From assembly GCA_964516635.1 (NCBI GenBank), contig CAZEZY010000150.1, positions 1 to 5,356 of the forward strand: a stretch of 5,356 nt of DNA, in the 5' to 3' direction. The position numbers were made by a program, and so were the translations under genes. Shown in pieces: positions 1-5,356 of this stretch (positions within the stretch are counted from its first letter, which is position 1; the number at the start of each line of letters is the position of its first letter). The notes under the pieces are model-generated. The model made no database searches. It saw nothing but the letters and a program-made list of their open reading frames with translations, and had not been told where the DNA came from. This DNA is from CAZEZY01 sp964516635. Its GTDB lineage: Bacteria > Pseudomonadota > Gammaproteobacteria > Burkholderiales > Burkholderiaceae_C.

Positions 1-1
1 C

Positions 2-970
2 CGCAAGGTGGCGCCCGCGCTGGCGGCCGGCTGCCCGGTCGTCATCAAGCCCGCCGAACTCACGCCACTCACCGCGCTGGCCGCTGCCGAGCTGGCGCTG
101 CGCGCAGGCATTCCGGCGGGCGTGCTCAACGTCATCACCGCCGACAGCGCCAACTCCATTGCCGTGGGGAAGGTCCTGTGCGCCAGCGACGTGGTGCGCC
201 ACCTGAGCTTCACCGGCTCTACCGAGGTCGGCCGCATTCTCATGGCGCAGTGTGCGCCCACCGTCAAGAAGCTGTCGCTGGAACTGGGGGGCAATGCGCC
301 CTTCATCGTGTTCGACGACGCCGACATCGACTCCGCCGTAGAGGGTGCTTTCGCCAGCAAGTACCGCAACGCCGGCCAGACCTGCGTCTGCTCGAACCGC
401 ATCTACGTGCAGGAAGGTGTGTACGAGGCATTCGTGGCCAAGTTTGCCGCCAAGGTGAAAACCGCCAAGGTAGGCAACGGTTTTGAAGACGGCGTCAACC
501 AGGGCCCGCTGATTGAAGAGGCCGCACTCGACAAAGTGCAACGCCACGTGGACGACGCCGTGGCCAAAGGGGGCCGCGTGCTGGTGGGTGGCAAGCGCCT
601 GGCGGGACAATTCTTTGAGCCCACCGTGGTGGCCGACGCCACCGCCGACATGCTCTGTGCTCGCGAAGAAACCTTTGGCCCCTTTGCGCCGGTGTTCAAG
701 TTCCAGACCGAGCAGGAAGCCATCGATGCCGCGAACAACACCGAATTTGGCCTTGCCAGCTATTTCTACAGCCGCGACGTGGGCCGCATTTTCCGCGTGA
801 GCGAGGCGCTGGAATATGGCATGGTCGGCATCAACGTGGGCATTCTGGCGACCGAGCACGTGCCCTTCGGCGGCGTCAAGCAGTCTGGCCTGGGCCGCGA
901 AGGTTCGCACCACGGCATGGACGACTACGTCGAGATCAAGTACCTCTGCGTCGGCGACATCCTGAAGTGA
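2..970 (+). CDS. gabD: NADP-dependent succinate-semialdehyde dehydrogenase, C-terminal part (5' end outside window)
   Basis: The enzyme oxidises succinate semialdehyde to succinate with NADP+ in the cytoplasm, the last step of GABA (4-aminobutyrate) degradation into the TCA cycle. The frame is open from the left edge; 322 residues are visible and about 160 are missing compared with the roughly 480-residue family. Numbering from the first visible residue, the cofactor-binding Lys is K16 in VIKPAE, the FTGSTEVG turn follows at 70-77, the general base Glu is E94 in LELGGN, and the catalytic Cys is C128 in GQTCVCSNR. EETFGPFAPVF and a C-terminal block ending VEIKYLCVGDILK complete the ALDH fold. 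The CVC motif and the C-terminal block closely resemble E. coli GabD from memory, which favours SSADH over other aldehyde dehydrogenases; glutarate-semialdehyde dehydrogenase (DavD) is the main alternative. The GTG at position 8 is internal and not a start. The patatin gene begins 16 nt downstream, so co-transcription is possible. Confidence 0.93.
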   Translation, partial: RKVAPALAAGCPVVIKPAELTPLTALAAAELALRAGIPAGVLNVITADSANSIAVGKVLCASDVVRHLSFTGSTEVGRILMAQCAPTVKKLSLELGGNAPFIVFDDADIDSAVEGAFASKYRNAGQTCVCSNRIYVQEGVYEAFVAKFAAKVKTAKVGNGFEDGVNQGPLIEEAALDKVQRHVDDAVAKGGRVLVGGKRLAGQFFEPTVVADATADMLCAREETFGPFAPVFKFQTEQEAIDAANNTEFGLASYFYSRDVGRIFRVSEALEYGMVGINVGILATEHVPFGGVKQSGLGREGSHHGMDDYVEIKYLCVGDILK

Positions 971-986
971 GGCACCGCTCGCATTC

Positions 987-3272
987 ATGAACCGCATGGC
1001 CAAGCGCCTGAGCGGGGTCTTCGCCCTTCTGATCGCCCTGCTCGGCTGGCCGATGCACCTGTCGGCCGCTCAACCCGCGACCACCCTTGCGCCAGAACGG
1101 CCCCGGGTGGCTCTGGTGCTGTCAGGGGGTGGAGCGCGCGGCTTCAGCCATGTCGGGGTGCTCAAAGCGCTGGAAGCCGCACGCGTGCCGGTCGACATGG
1201 TGGTGGGCACCTCCATGGGCGCCATCATCGGCGGGTTGTATGCCAGCGGCATGACGCCGGACGAACTCGAGCGAGAAATCCTGGAGGTGGACTGGGGCAA
1301 CCTCTTCACCGGAAACATCCCGCGGCAGGCGTTGTCGCAGCGGCGCAAGGAACAAGACTTCACCTTTTCGCCGGTGCTTCAGCTGGGTTTCCGCAATGGC
1401 CAGTTCACGCTGCCAGCGGGCACGGTGTCCAGCCGATCGCTGGAATTGCTGCTGCGCCGCTACACCCTGCACACCCGTCATCTGACGGACTTCGACCAGC
1501 TCCCCATCCCGTTCCGCGCCATCGCCACCGACATGGTCTCGGGCGAAGCCGTGCTGCTCCAGCAAGGCGACCTCGCCGCTGCCCTGCGCGCCAGCATGTC
1601 GGTGCCCGGGCTGTTCTCGCCGCTCGACTGGGAGGGGCGCCTGCTGGGTGACGGTGGCCTGGTGAACAACCTGCCCGTGGACGTGGCCAGGCAGATGGGG
1701 GCCGACCTCGTGATCGCCGTCAACATCGGCACCCCCCTGGCCAGCCGGGACAGCCTGGGGAGTGTGGTGGGGGTCACCCTGCAGATGATCAACATCCTGA
1801 CCGAGCAGAACGTGGCCCGGAATGTGGCCCTGCTGACCCCGAACGACCTGCTGCTCCAGCCACAACTGGGCACCCTGTCGTCTGCCAGCTTTGACCAGGC
1901 CCCGGCGCTGGTTCAGCTCGGCCTGGCCTACGGCGAGAGTGTGCGCACGGCCCTCGACGCCTTTGCCATCGAACCCCTGGCCTATGACGCATGGCAGGCC
2001 CAGCGCCGAGAACGGTATGCCCAGCTGATGAACGGCCTGCCTGAGACGCTCGCCTTTGTGCGGATCGAGGGCACCAACGACCGCCAGACCCGCCGACTGG
2101 CCCGACAGCTCGATGTCCAGCCCGGTGATGCGCCGGATGCCCTGGAGATCGAGCGCGACCTGGAACGGCTCATCGCCCTCGACGACTATGTCCGCCTCGA
2201 CTACCGCCTGGAACCCGAGCCCGGGTCAGCCCGTGAAGGTCTGGTGTATCAGCTGACCGACGACCCTGCCAGCCTGAACCAGTTTCGGATCGGGCTTGAC
2301 CTCAAGACCGATTTCCAGGGGCTGGGCGATTTCAGTCTTCGCATCAGCCACAACCGCCGCGACCTCAACCACCTGGGTGCCCAGTGGCGCAACCGGGTCG
2401 AACTGGGTGCCACCGTGGCTGCAGGCACGGAGCTCTACCACCCCTTTGGCAGCGACCAGCAACTGTTCCTGAGCACCTATGCAGACCACGAACTGCGGCG
2501 CATCGAATGGTTTGACGAAGCCGGCGACCCGCTGGCGCAGCTCAGACGCCGGACCACCCGGCTGGGAATCGATGCGGGCTGGCACCTGGGCCGCACCGGC
2601 AACACCGGCGACCTGAGGCTGGGCCTGGTGCTGTCACGCCGCCAGTCCCTGCCTCAGCTGGCCAACCGGCTGGGGGCAAACCCGGTGCGAGACATCGCCT
2701 GGTCGGAAGCGGCATGGCGTTTTGCCTGGGTGGCCGACCAGCTCGACCACGCCAACTTCCCCGAGAGCGGTCACCGCTACAGCGTTGACCTGCAAAGCGG
2801 AAGGTACCGTGTGGAAGGCAGCAACACCGGTTTTCTGCGCTGGACAGCCACCGCCAATGAAGTGTTCCGATCAGGGCCCCACATCTGGAACGCCTATCTG
2901 AGCCTCGCACGGTCCAGCACCGTCTCACCCAGTGCGGTGGACGAATACGCGCTGGGCGGATTCCAGAACCTGTCCGGCTATCGGCCCGGGCAACTGGCCG
3001 GCAACGAGGTGGCGCTGGCCCGGCTGGGTTATTACCGGCGCATGGAACCTTCCCCCGGTCTGGCCCGCGCCTGGTACGTGGGCGGCACCCTGGAGGCTGG
3101 CGTCGTCTGGAAGCAGGCCAGCAGCCGGACCCTGCAACGGAGCATCGACCGCTGGCGACTGGGCTCCAGCCTGTACGTGGGGGCCGATACCAGGCTGGGG
3201 CCGGTGTACCTGAGCCTCGTCCATGCGCCAAAGGGCTACACCGGACTGTATTTCCTGCTGGGCAAGCCCTGA
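987..3272 (+). CDS. Patatin-like phospholipase with POTRA and Omp85-type beta-barrel (PlpD-like, type Vd autotransporter)
   Basis: This is a predicted secreted lipid acyl hydrolase that carries its own outer-membrane translocation domain. Residues 1-28 look like a Sec signal peptide: basic MNRMAKR, hydrophobic core, likely cleavage after SAA. The patatin domain (about 40-320) has the oxyanion-hole motif SGGGARG at 46-52, the nucleophile elbow GTSMG at 74-78 with Ser76, and DGG at 222-224 with Asp222, so the Ser-Asp dyad is intact. Residues about 353-422 (FVRIEGTNDRQT onward) fit one POTRA domain. Residues about 430-761 alternate polar and hydrophobic residues like a 16-strand barrel and include GGFQNLSGY (657-665), which corresponds to the Omp85 loop-6 region. 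Length and domain order match P. aeruginosa PlpD and relatives, in which the patatin passenger is exported. ATG 987 is the first start after an in-frame stop at 963; a GAGG at 969-972 is distant (14 nt), and ATG 996 is an alternative. The substrate is unknown. Confidence 0.9.
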   Translation: MNRMAKRLSGVFALLIALLGWPMHLSAAQPATTLAPERPRVALVLSGGGARGFSHVGVLKALEAARVPVDMVVGTSMGAIIGGLYASGMTPDELEREILEVDWGNLFTGNIPRQALSQRRKEQDFTFSPVLQLGFRNGQFTLPAGTVSSRSLELLLRRYTLHTRHLTDFDQLPIPFRAIATDMVSGEAVLLQQGDLAAALRASMSVPGLFSPLDWEGRLLGDGGLVNNLPVDVARQMGADLVIAVNIGTPLASRDSLGSVVGVTLQMINILTEQNVARNVALLTPNDLLLQPQLGTLSSASFDQAPALVQLGLAYGESVRTALDAFAIEPLAYDAWQAQRRERYAQLMNGLPETLAFVRIEGTNDRQTRRLARQLDVQPGDAPDALEIERDLERLIALDDYVRLDYRLEPEPGSAREGLVYQLTDDPASLNQFRIGLDLKTDFQGLGDFSLRISHNRRDLNHLGAQWRNRVELGATVAAGTELYHPFGSDQQLFLSTYADHELRRIEWFDEAGDPLAQLRRRTTRLGIDAGWHLGRTGNTGDLRLGLVLSRRQSLPQLANRLGANPVRDIAWSEAAWRFAWVADQLDHANFPESGHRYSVDLQSGRYRVEGSNTGFLRWTATANEVFRSGPHIWNAYLSLARSSTVSPSAVDEYALGGFQNLSGYRPGQLAGNEVALARLGYYRRMEPSPGLARAWYVGGTLEAGVVWKQASSRTLQRSIDRWRLGSSLYVGADTRLGPVYLSLVHAPKGYTGLYFLLGKP

Positions 3273-3290
3273 AGCAAGCCACGCATCGCG

Positions 3291-3319
3291 GTGAAAACGG
3301 GTCAGCGAACTGCTACACT
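3291..3319 (+). promoter_or_regulatory. Probable sigma70 promoter of the tRNA-Gly gene
   Basis: A -35-like GTGAAA (3291-3296, 4 of 6 to TTGACA) is separated by 17 nt from a -10 TACACT (3314-3319, 4 of 6). The -10 is preceded by TGC (3311-3313), giving an extended -10 element. Predicted initiation near 3326 would leave a 5' leader of about 9 nt before the mature tRNA. The position fits a stable-RNA promoter. It lies in the 62-nt gap after the patatin stop, where no terminator hairpin is evident, so read-through from the patatin gene may also supply the tRNA. Confidence 0.5.
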
Positions 3320-3334
3320 TCAAAAGCGCTCAGC

Positions 3335-3408
3335 GCGGCTGTCGTTCAATGGCAGGACTTTTGCTTCCCAAGCAAATAACGTGGGTTCGATTCCCATCAG
3401 CCGCTCCA
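3335..3408 (+). tRNA. tRNA-Gly, anticodon CCC, with encoded CCA
   Basis: The 74 nt fold into a complete cloverleaf. The acceptor stem GCGGCTG (3335-3341) pairs perfectly with CAGCCGC (3398-3404). The D stem GTTC/GGAC (3344-3347 with 3355-3358) has one G-T pair and a loop containing GG. The anticodon stem TTTGC/GCAAA (3360-3364 with 3372-3376) closes loop TTCCCAA, placing anticodon CCC at 3367-3369. A 4-nt variable region and T arm GTGGG-TTCGATT-CCCAT (3381-3397) follow. The discriminator is T3405, and CCA is encoded at 3406-3408. The anticodon reads GGG codons and the glycine identity elements (acceptor starting GCGG, C35 and C36) agree. The gene is single, not part of a visible tRNA cluster. 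Confidence 0.97.
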
Positions 3409-3442
3409 AAGTCTCGTTTCAGGTCGCATTCAAAGGCATTGC

Positions 3443-3477
3443 AACCCGTTGATTCCTCTGGGACAGCGGGTTTTGTT
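3443..3477 (+). terminator. Rho-independent terminator after tRNA-Gly
   Basis: AACCCGTTG (3443-3451) pairs with CAGCGGGTT (3464-3472), nine pairs with one G-T wobble. After a single bulged A (3452) the stem continues as TTCC/GGGA (3453-3456 with 3460-3463), with a TCT triloop. The run TTTTGTT (3471-3477) follows directly. This is a strong intrinsic terminator 35 nt after the tRNA 3' end. It would end tRNA transcription and also any read-through from the patatin gene. The opposite strand has no T run after the hairpin, so it probably works only in the + direction. Confidence 0.85.
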
Positions 3478-3520
3478 CCTTCAAGCCATGTCACCCGGCA
3501 CCAGGACACGACAGCACTTT

Positions 3521-3550
3521 TTGTCATGTGACTCATCGAAAGCGTAGAAT
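3521..3550 (+). promoter_or_regulatory. Strong sigma70 promoter, leaderless or nearly so for the ORF at 3560
   Basis: The -35 TTGTCA (3521-3526, 5 of 6) and -10 TAGAAT (3545-3550, 5 of 6) are separated by 18 nt. This is the best promoter match seen in the window. Initiation about 6-8 nt after the -10 falls at roughly 3556-3558, only a few bases before the ATG at 3560. No purine-rich Shine-Dalgarno lies in the 3551-3559 space, so the transcript would begin essentially at the start codon. It sits just after the tRNA terminator, so it begins a new transcription unit. Confidence 0.7.
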
Positions 3551-3559
3551 CATCGCATC

Positions 3560-3898
3560 ATGCGCCGCTGGGTCATCGCCATTTTTTCTCTTCATTTTTT
3601 AGCGAGCCTGCACCTTTTCACATGGGGTCACATCGGTGTGAAAGACCCTGGTCCACTGAAAGTCGCTTCATCCGCGAAAGATGCGGATTTCGATCCGCAG
3701 CAAGCCAGGTATCTGTATTGGCTTGATCATGCCTCGGACCATGGTCTGACCGACGAAAAACCAGAGTTGCCCGATCAAATGGCATTGGCTGTTTCGTTGC
3801 CGCCTGCCGGTCACACCTTGCCACGGCCCCATTTCTCATGGCTCGACGTCATCCCAGCCCCTGACGTTGACAGACTCCGACGGCCACCTCGAGTCTGA
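3560..3898 (+). CDS. Small hypothetical protein with N-terminal membrane segment (112 aa)
   Basis: I do not recognise a characterised family. The 112-residue product starts MRRW and has one hydrophobic stretch at residues 4-22 (rich in I, F, L, A), either an uncleaved inner-membrane anchor or a signal sequence; no clear AxA cleavage site or lipobox Cys is seen, and the protein has no Cys at all. The remainder is polar and Pro-rich, with an acidic patch around HGLTDEKPELPDQ (61-73) and a basic tail RLRRPPRV (105-112). With positive N-terminal residues the tail would be expected in the periplasm. Support for it being real: a near-consensus promoter placed immediately at the ATG, a typical N-in anchor, and uninterrupted reading to the TGA at 3896. 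Against: no recognised homologue, and short length. A CNNM-family gene follows 157 nt later, so a linked membrane role is possible but unproven. The start depends on leaderless translation, because no Shine-Dalgarno is present. Confidence 0.65.
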   Translation: MRRWVIAIFSLHFLASLHLFTWGHIGVKDPGPLKVASSAKDADFDPQQARYLYWLDHASDHGLTDEKPELPDQMALAVSLPPAGHTLPRPHFSWLDVIPAPDVDRLRRPPRV

Positions 3899-4055
3899 AT
3901 GCACCTTCTCACCCAAGCGCAGGCATGGCCTCAAGCTGCTGTCATGATGCCCTGACCAACCGCGTCTGCGTCAATCGCAGGCTTCCCAACGGCATCCGAT
4001 TGGGTGACTTTTCCACTTATCGAACTCACCAACCGCACAACGGATTCATTCCATC
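3899..4055 (+). other. 157-nt intergenic leader with three small hairpins
   Basis: This is the gap between the small membrane protein and the CNNM gene. Three inverted repeats can be drawn: 3920-3926 with 3947-3954 (7 pairs, one bulge, 20-nt loop), 3964-3970 with 3976-3982 (7 pairs including one G-T, 5-nt loop), and 3985-3992 with 3996-4004 (8 pairs, one bulged A, CAT loop). The last is followed by a short T run at 4009-4012, but four bases intervene, so it is a weak terminator at best. No convincing promoter for the CNNM gene was found here. The segment may be an untranslated leader, an attenuator, or ordinary spacer; hairpins of this size also arise by chance. Confidence 0.3.
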
Positions 4056-5356
4056 ATGGAAATCGCCATCCTTTTTTCGCTGATCCTGCTGAATGGCGTC
4101 TTTGCCATGTCAGAGATCGCGTTGGTCACCGCAAGGAAGGCACGCCTTCAAAAACTGATCGACGAGGGAGACAACGCCGCCATCGCAGCGATCAAGCTAG
4201 GCGAAGACCCTACCCGCTTCCTGTCCACGATACAAATCGGGATCACCTCGATTGGTGTCCTCAACGGTATCGTGGGCGAAGCGGCACTCGCTGTCCCGAT
4301 TGCTGGCCTGCTGGTTCAGTCCGGTATGTCCATCCAGTACAGCCAGTGGCTAGCCACCGGCCTTGTCGTGATACTGATCACCTACTTTTCTATCGTGGTG
4401 GGCGAATTGGTGCCCAAGCGAATTGCGCAATCGAATCCGGAAACCCTGGCCAGGCTGGTCGCCCGTCCGATCAACTGGCTGGCCATCGGGACCAAGCCTT
4501 TTGTGCTTCTGCTCTCCGTATCCACCCGGGCTTTGCTGAAGGTCCTTGGAGTTCGGGAAACGAGTGGCAGCGTGGTCACGGAGGAGGAGATTCACGCCAT
4601 GCTTCAGGAGGGAACGACGGCTGGTGTGATCGAATCTCAGGAGCACACCATGGTGAGGAATGTCTTCCGACTGGACGATCGGCAGATCAGTTCGCTCATG
4701 GTGCCACGCAGCGATGTGGTCTTTCTCGATCTGGAGGACTCCTTTGAAGTCAACATGGCGAAGGTGGAAGCCTGCAATCATGCGCGCTTCCCCGTGATTC
4801 GCGGCAATGTCAACCAGCTGGTGGGGGTCCTGAATGCACGCCGATGGCTTGCCAATGCCCTGAAGGGTGAGCAAAGGGAGCTACATGCTCAACCGCTGGA
4901 GGAACCACTGTACGTACCCGAGACCATCACCGGAATGGAGTTGCTCGACAATTTCAGGCAATCCGATGACCAGATGGCCTTCGTCATTGATGAGTATGGC
5001 GAGATTCAGGGCATCGTTTCGCTCAAGGATCTGATCGAAGCGATCACCGGCGAATTCACCCCACGAGACCCTACCACCTCCTGGGCGTTGCAGCGTGATG
5101 ACGGCTCCTGGCTGCTGGATGGGCACATTCCGGTACCCGAACTCAAGGACCGGCTAGGGCTGAACACGGTGCCAGACGAGGAGCGTGGCCGATACCACAC
5201 GCTGAGCGGCATGATGATGTTGCTCACCGGGCGCCTTCCCAAAGAAGCCGATACCGTTGTCTGGCAGGGCTGGCGCCTTGAAATCGTGGACATGGATGGA
5301 CGCACCATCGACAAAGTGATGGCGACACGTGTTCCGTCAGATTCGGCCATGGATAC
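4056..5356 (+). CDS. CNNM/CorC 'hemolysin family' membrane protein with DUF21, CBS pair and CorC/HlyC domain (3' end outside window)
   Basis: This is a predicted inner-membrane transport or efflux protein. The frame is open from ATG 4056 to the right edge, 433 codons, close to the family's usual 430-450, so only the tail is missing. Residues 1 to about 165 form the DUF21/CNNM transmembrane domain, with NGVFAMSEIALVTARKARL (13-31), TIQIGIT (58-64) and GELVPKRIA (116-124). Residues about 174-200 (TEEEIHAMLQEG...GVIESQEHTMV) link to MVPRSDV (215-221) and a CBS pair: FPVIRGNVNQLVGVLNARRWL (about 245-265) and VIDEYGEIQGIVSLKDLIEAI (about 310-330). The C-terminal CorC/HlyC domain spans about 345-425 (SWLLDGHIPVPEL, GRYHTLSGMMM, EIVDMDG). 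Overall it resembles E. coli YtfL (PaeA, polyamine export); Mg2+/Co2+-linked CorC-type roles are the alternative. The 'hemolysin' label is historical. This is the only ATG after an in-frame stop at 4005; only a weak GGA at 4042-4044 precedes it. Confidence 0.93.
   Translation, partial: MEIAILFSLILLNGVFAMSEIALVTARKARLQKLIDEGDNAAIAAIKLGEDPTRFLSTIQIGITSIGVLNGIVGEAALAVPIAGLLVQSGMSIQYSQWLATGLVVILITYFSIVVGELVPKRIAQSNPETLARLVARPINWLAIGTKPFVLLLSVSTRALLKVLGVRETSGSVVTEEEIHAMLQEGTTAGVIESQEHTMVRNVFRLDDRQISSLMVPRSDVVFLDLEDSFEVNMAKVEACNHARFPVIRGNVNQLVGVLNARRWLANALKGEQRELHAQPLEEPLYVPETITGMELLDNFRQSDDQMAFVIDEYGEIQGIVSLKDLIEAITGEFTPRDPTTSWALQRDDGSWLLDGHIPVPELKDRLGLNTVPDEERGRYHTLSGMMMLLTGRLPKEADTVVWQGWRLEIVDMDGRTIDKVMATRVPSDSAMD

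Noticed and set aside
1122..1865. Long minus-strand open frame opposite the patatin gene (also 2542-3282 and 2925-3323)
   Set aside because: Long antisense frames are expected opposite a GC-rich gene. The products are His/Gln- or Arg/Pro-rich with no motifs, while the + frame has catalytic residues.
3349..3531. Plus-strand 60-codon frame starting inside the tRNA
   Set aside because: It begins in the D loop of the tRNA and reads through the terminator hairpin, with no domain or ribosome-binding site.
3330..3536. Minus-strand reading frame of 68 codons across the tRNA and terminator
   Set aside because: It translates the antisense of the tRNA-Gly (the DGNRTHV string is a familiar false protein made this way), and the region is fully explained by the tRNA and its terminator.
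3899..3955. 18-codon ORF beginning directly after the stop of the small protein (TGAATG)
   Set aside because: It could be a coupled leader peptide (MHLLTQAQAWPQAAVMMP), but there is no Shine-Dalgarno, no run of regulatory codons and no way to tell it from chance.
3985..4012. Hairpin plus T run as a true intrinsic terminator of the small protein gene
   Set aside because: Four bases (TGAC) separate the stem from only four Ts, and the stem contains a bulge, so it was kept as a leader hairpin rather than called a terminator.
4000..4028. Promoter for the CNNM gene starting at TTGGGT (4000-4005)
   Set aside because: The sequence at 17-nt spacing (AACTCA) is a poor -10, and the TATCGA at 4018 is at the wrong distance.
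4004..4747. Plus-strand 247-codon open frame overlapping the CNNM gene
   Set aside because: The overlapping frame from 4056 carries all the conserved DUF21 and CBS motifs. This one is Arg/His-rich, low complexity and lacks family features, so it is an out-of-frame shadow.
4350..5126. Minus-strand open frames opposite the CNNM gene (4350-4874, 4881-5126, 5006-5350)
   Set aside because: They lie wholly within a well-supported + strand coding region and show no recognisable domain or start signals.

Overview
The window looks like chromosomal DNA from a high-GC Gram-negative bacterium, most likely a betaproteobacterium of the Burkholderiales/Comamonadaceae type. This is an inference from the gene content, the GC level and the outer-membrane protein, not from a phylogenetic marker. 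All supported genes read on the + strand. No mobile element, CRISPR array or phage gene was seen.

Layout. (1) Positions 2-970 hold the C-terminal two thirds of gabD, an NADP-dependent succinate-semialdehyde dehydrogenase cut by the left edge. (2) After a 16-nt gap, 987-3272 encodes a 761-residue secreted patatin-like phospholipase fused to a POTRA domain and an Omp85-type beta-barrel, the architecture of PlpD-like type Vd autotransporters. (3) A tRNA-Gly(CCC) gene with encoded CCA lies at 3335-3408, with its own extended -10 promoter and a strong intrinsic terminator (3443-3477). (4) A near-consensus sigma70 promoter (3521-3550) sits so close to the ATG at 3560 that the 112-residue unrecognised, membrane-anchored small protein encoded there is probably read from a leaderless or nearly leaderless mRNA. 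(5) After a 157-nt gap with several small hairpins, a CNNM/CorC-type ('hemolysin family', YtfL/PaeA-like) membrane protein starts at 4056 and is still open at the right edge after 433 codons.

How the parts relate. gabD and the patatin gene may be co-transcribed, but no shared pathway is evident. The tRNA and its terminator separate that pair from the two envelope-protein genes to the right. Base composition changes across this point: sampled rows give about 70% G+C on the left and about 52-62% on the right. That could mark an old junction at the tRNA or simply different gene histories.

No clearly new multi-gene system is visible. The items most worth a second look are the leaderless small membrane protein, the type Vd phospholipase beside gabD, and the hairpin-bearing leader of the CNNM gene. 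Gene-free stretches (3273-3334, 3409-3559, 3899-4055) are all under 300 nt and are covered in the entries below.
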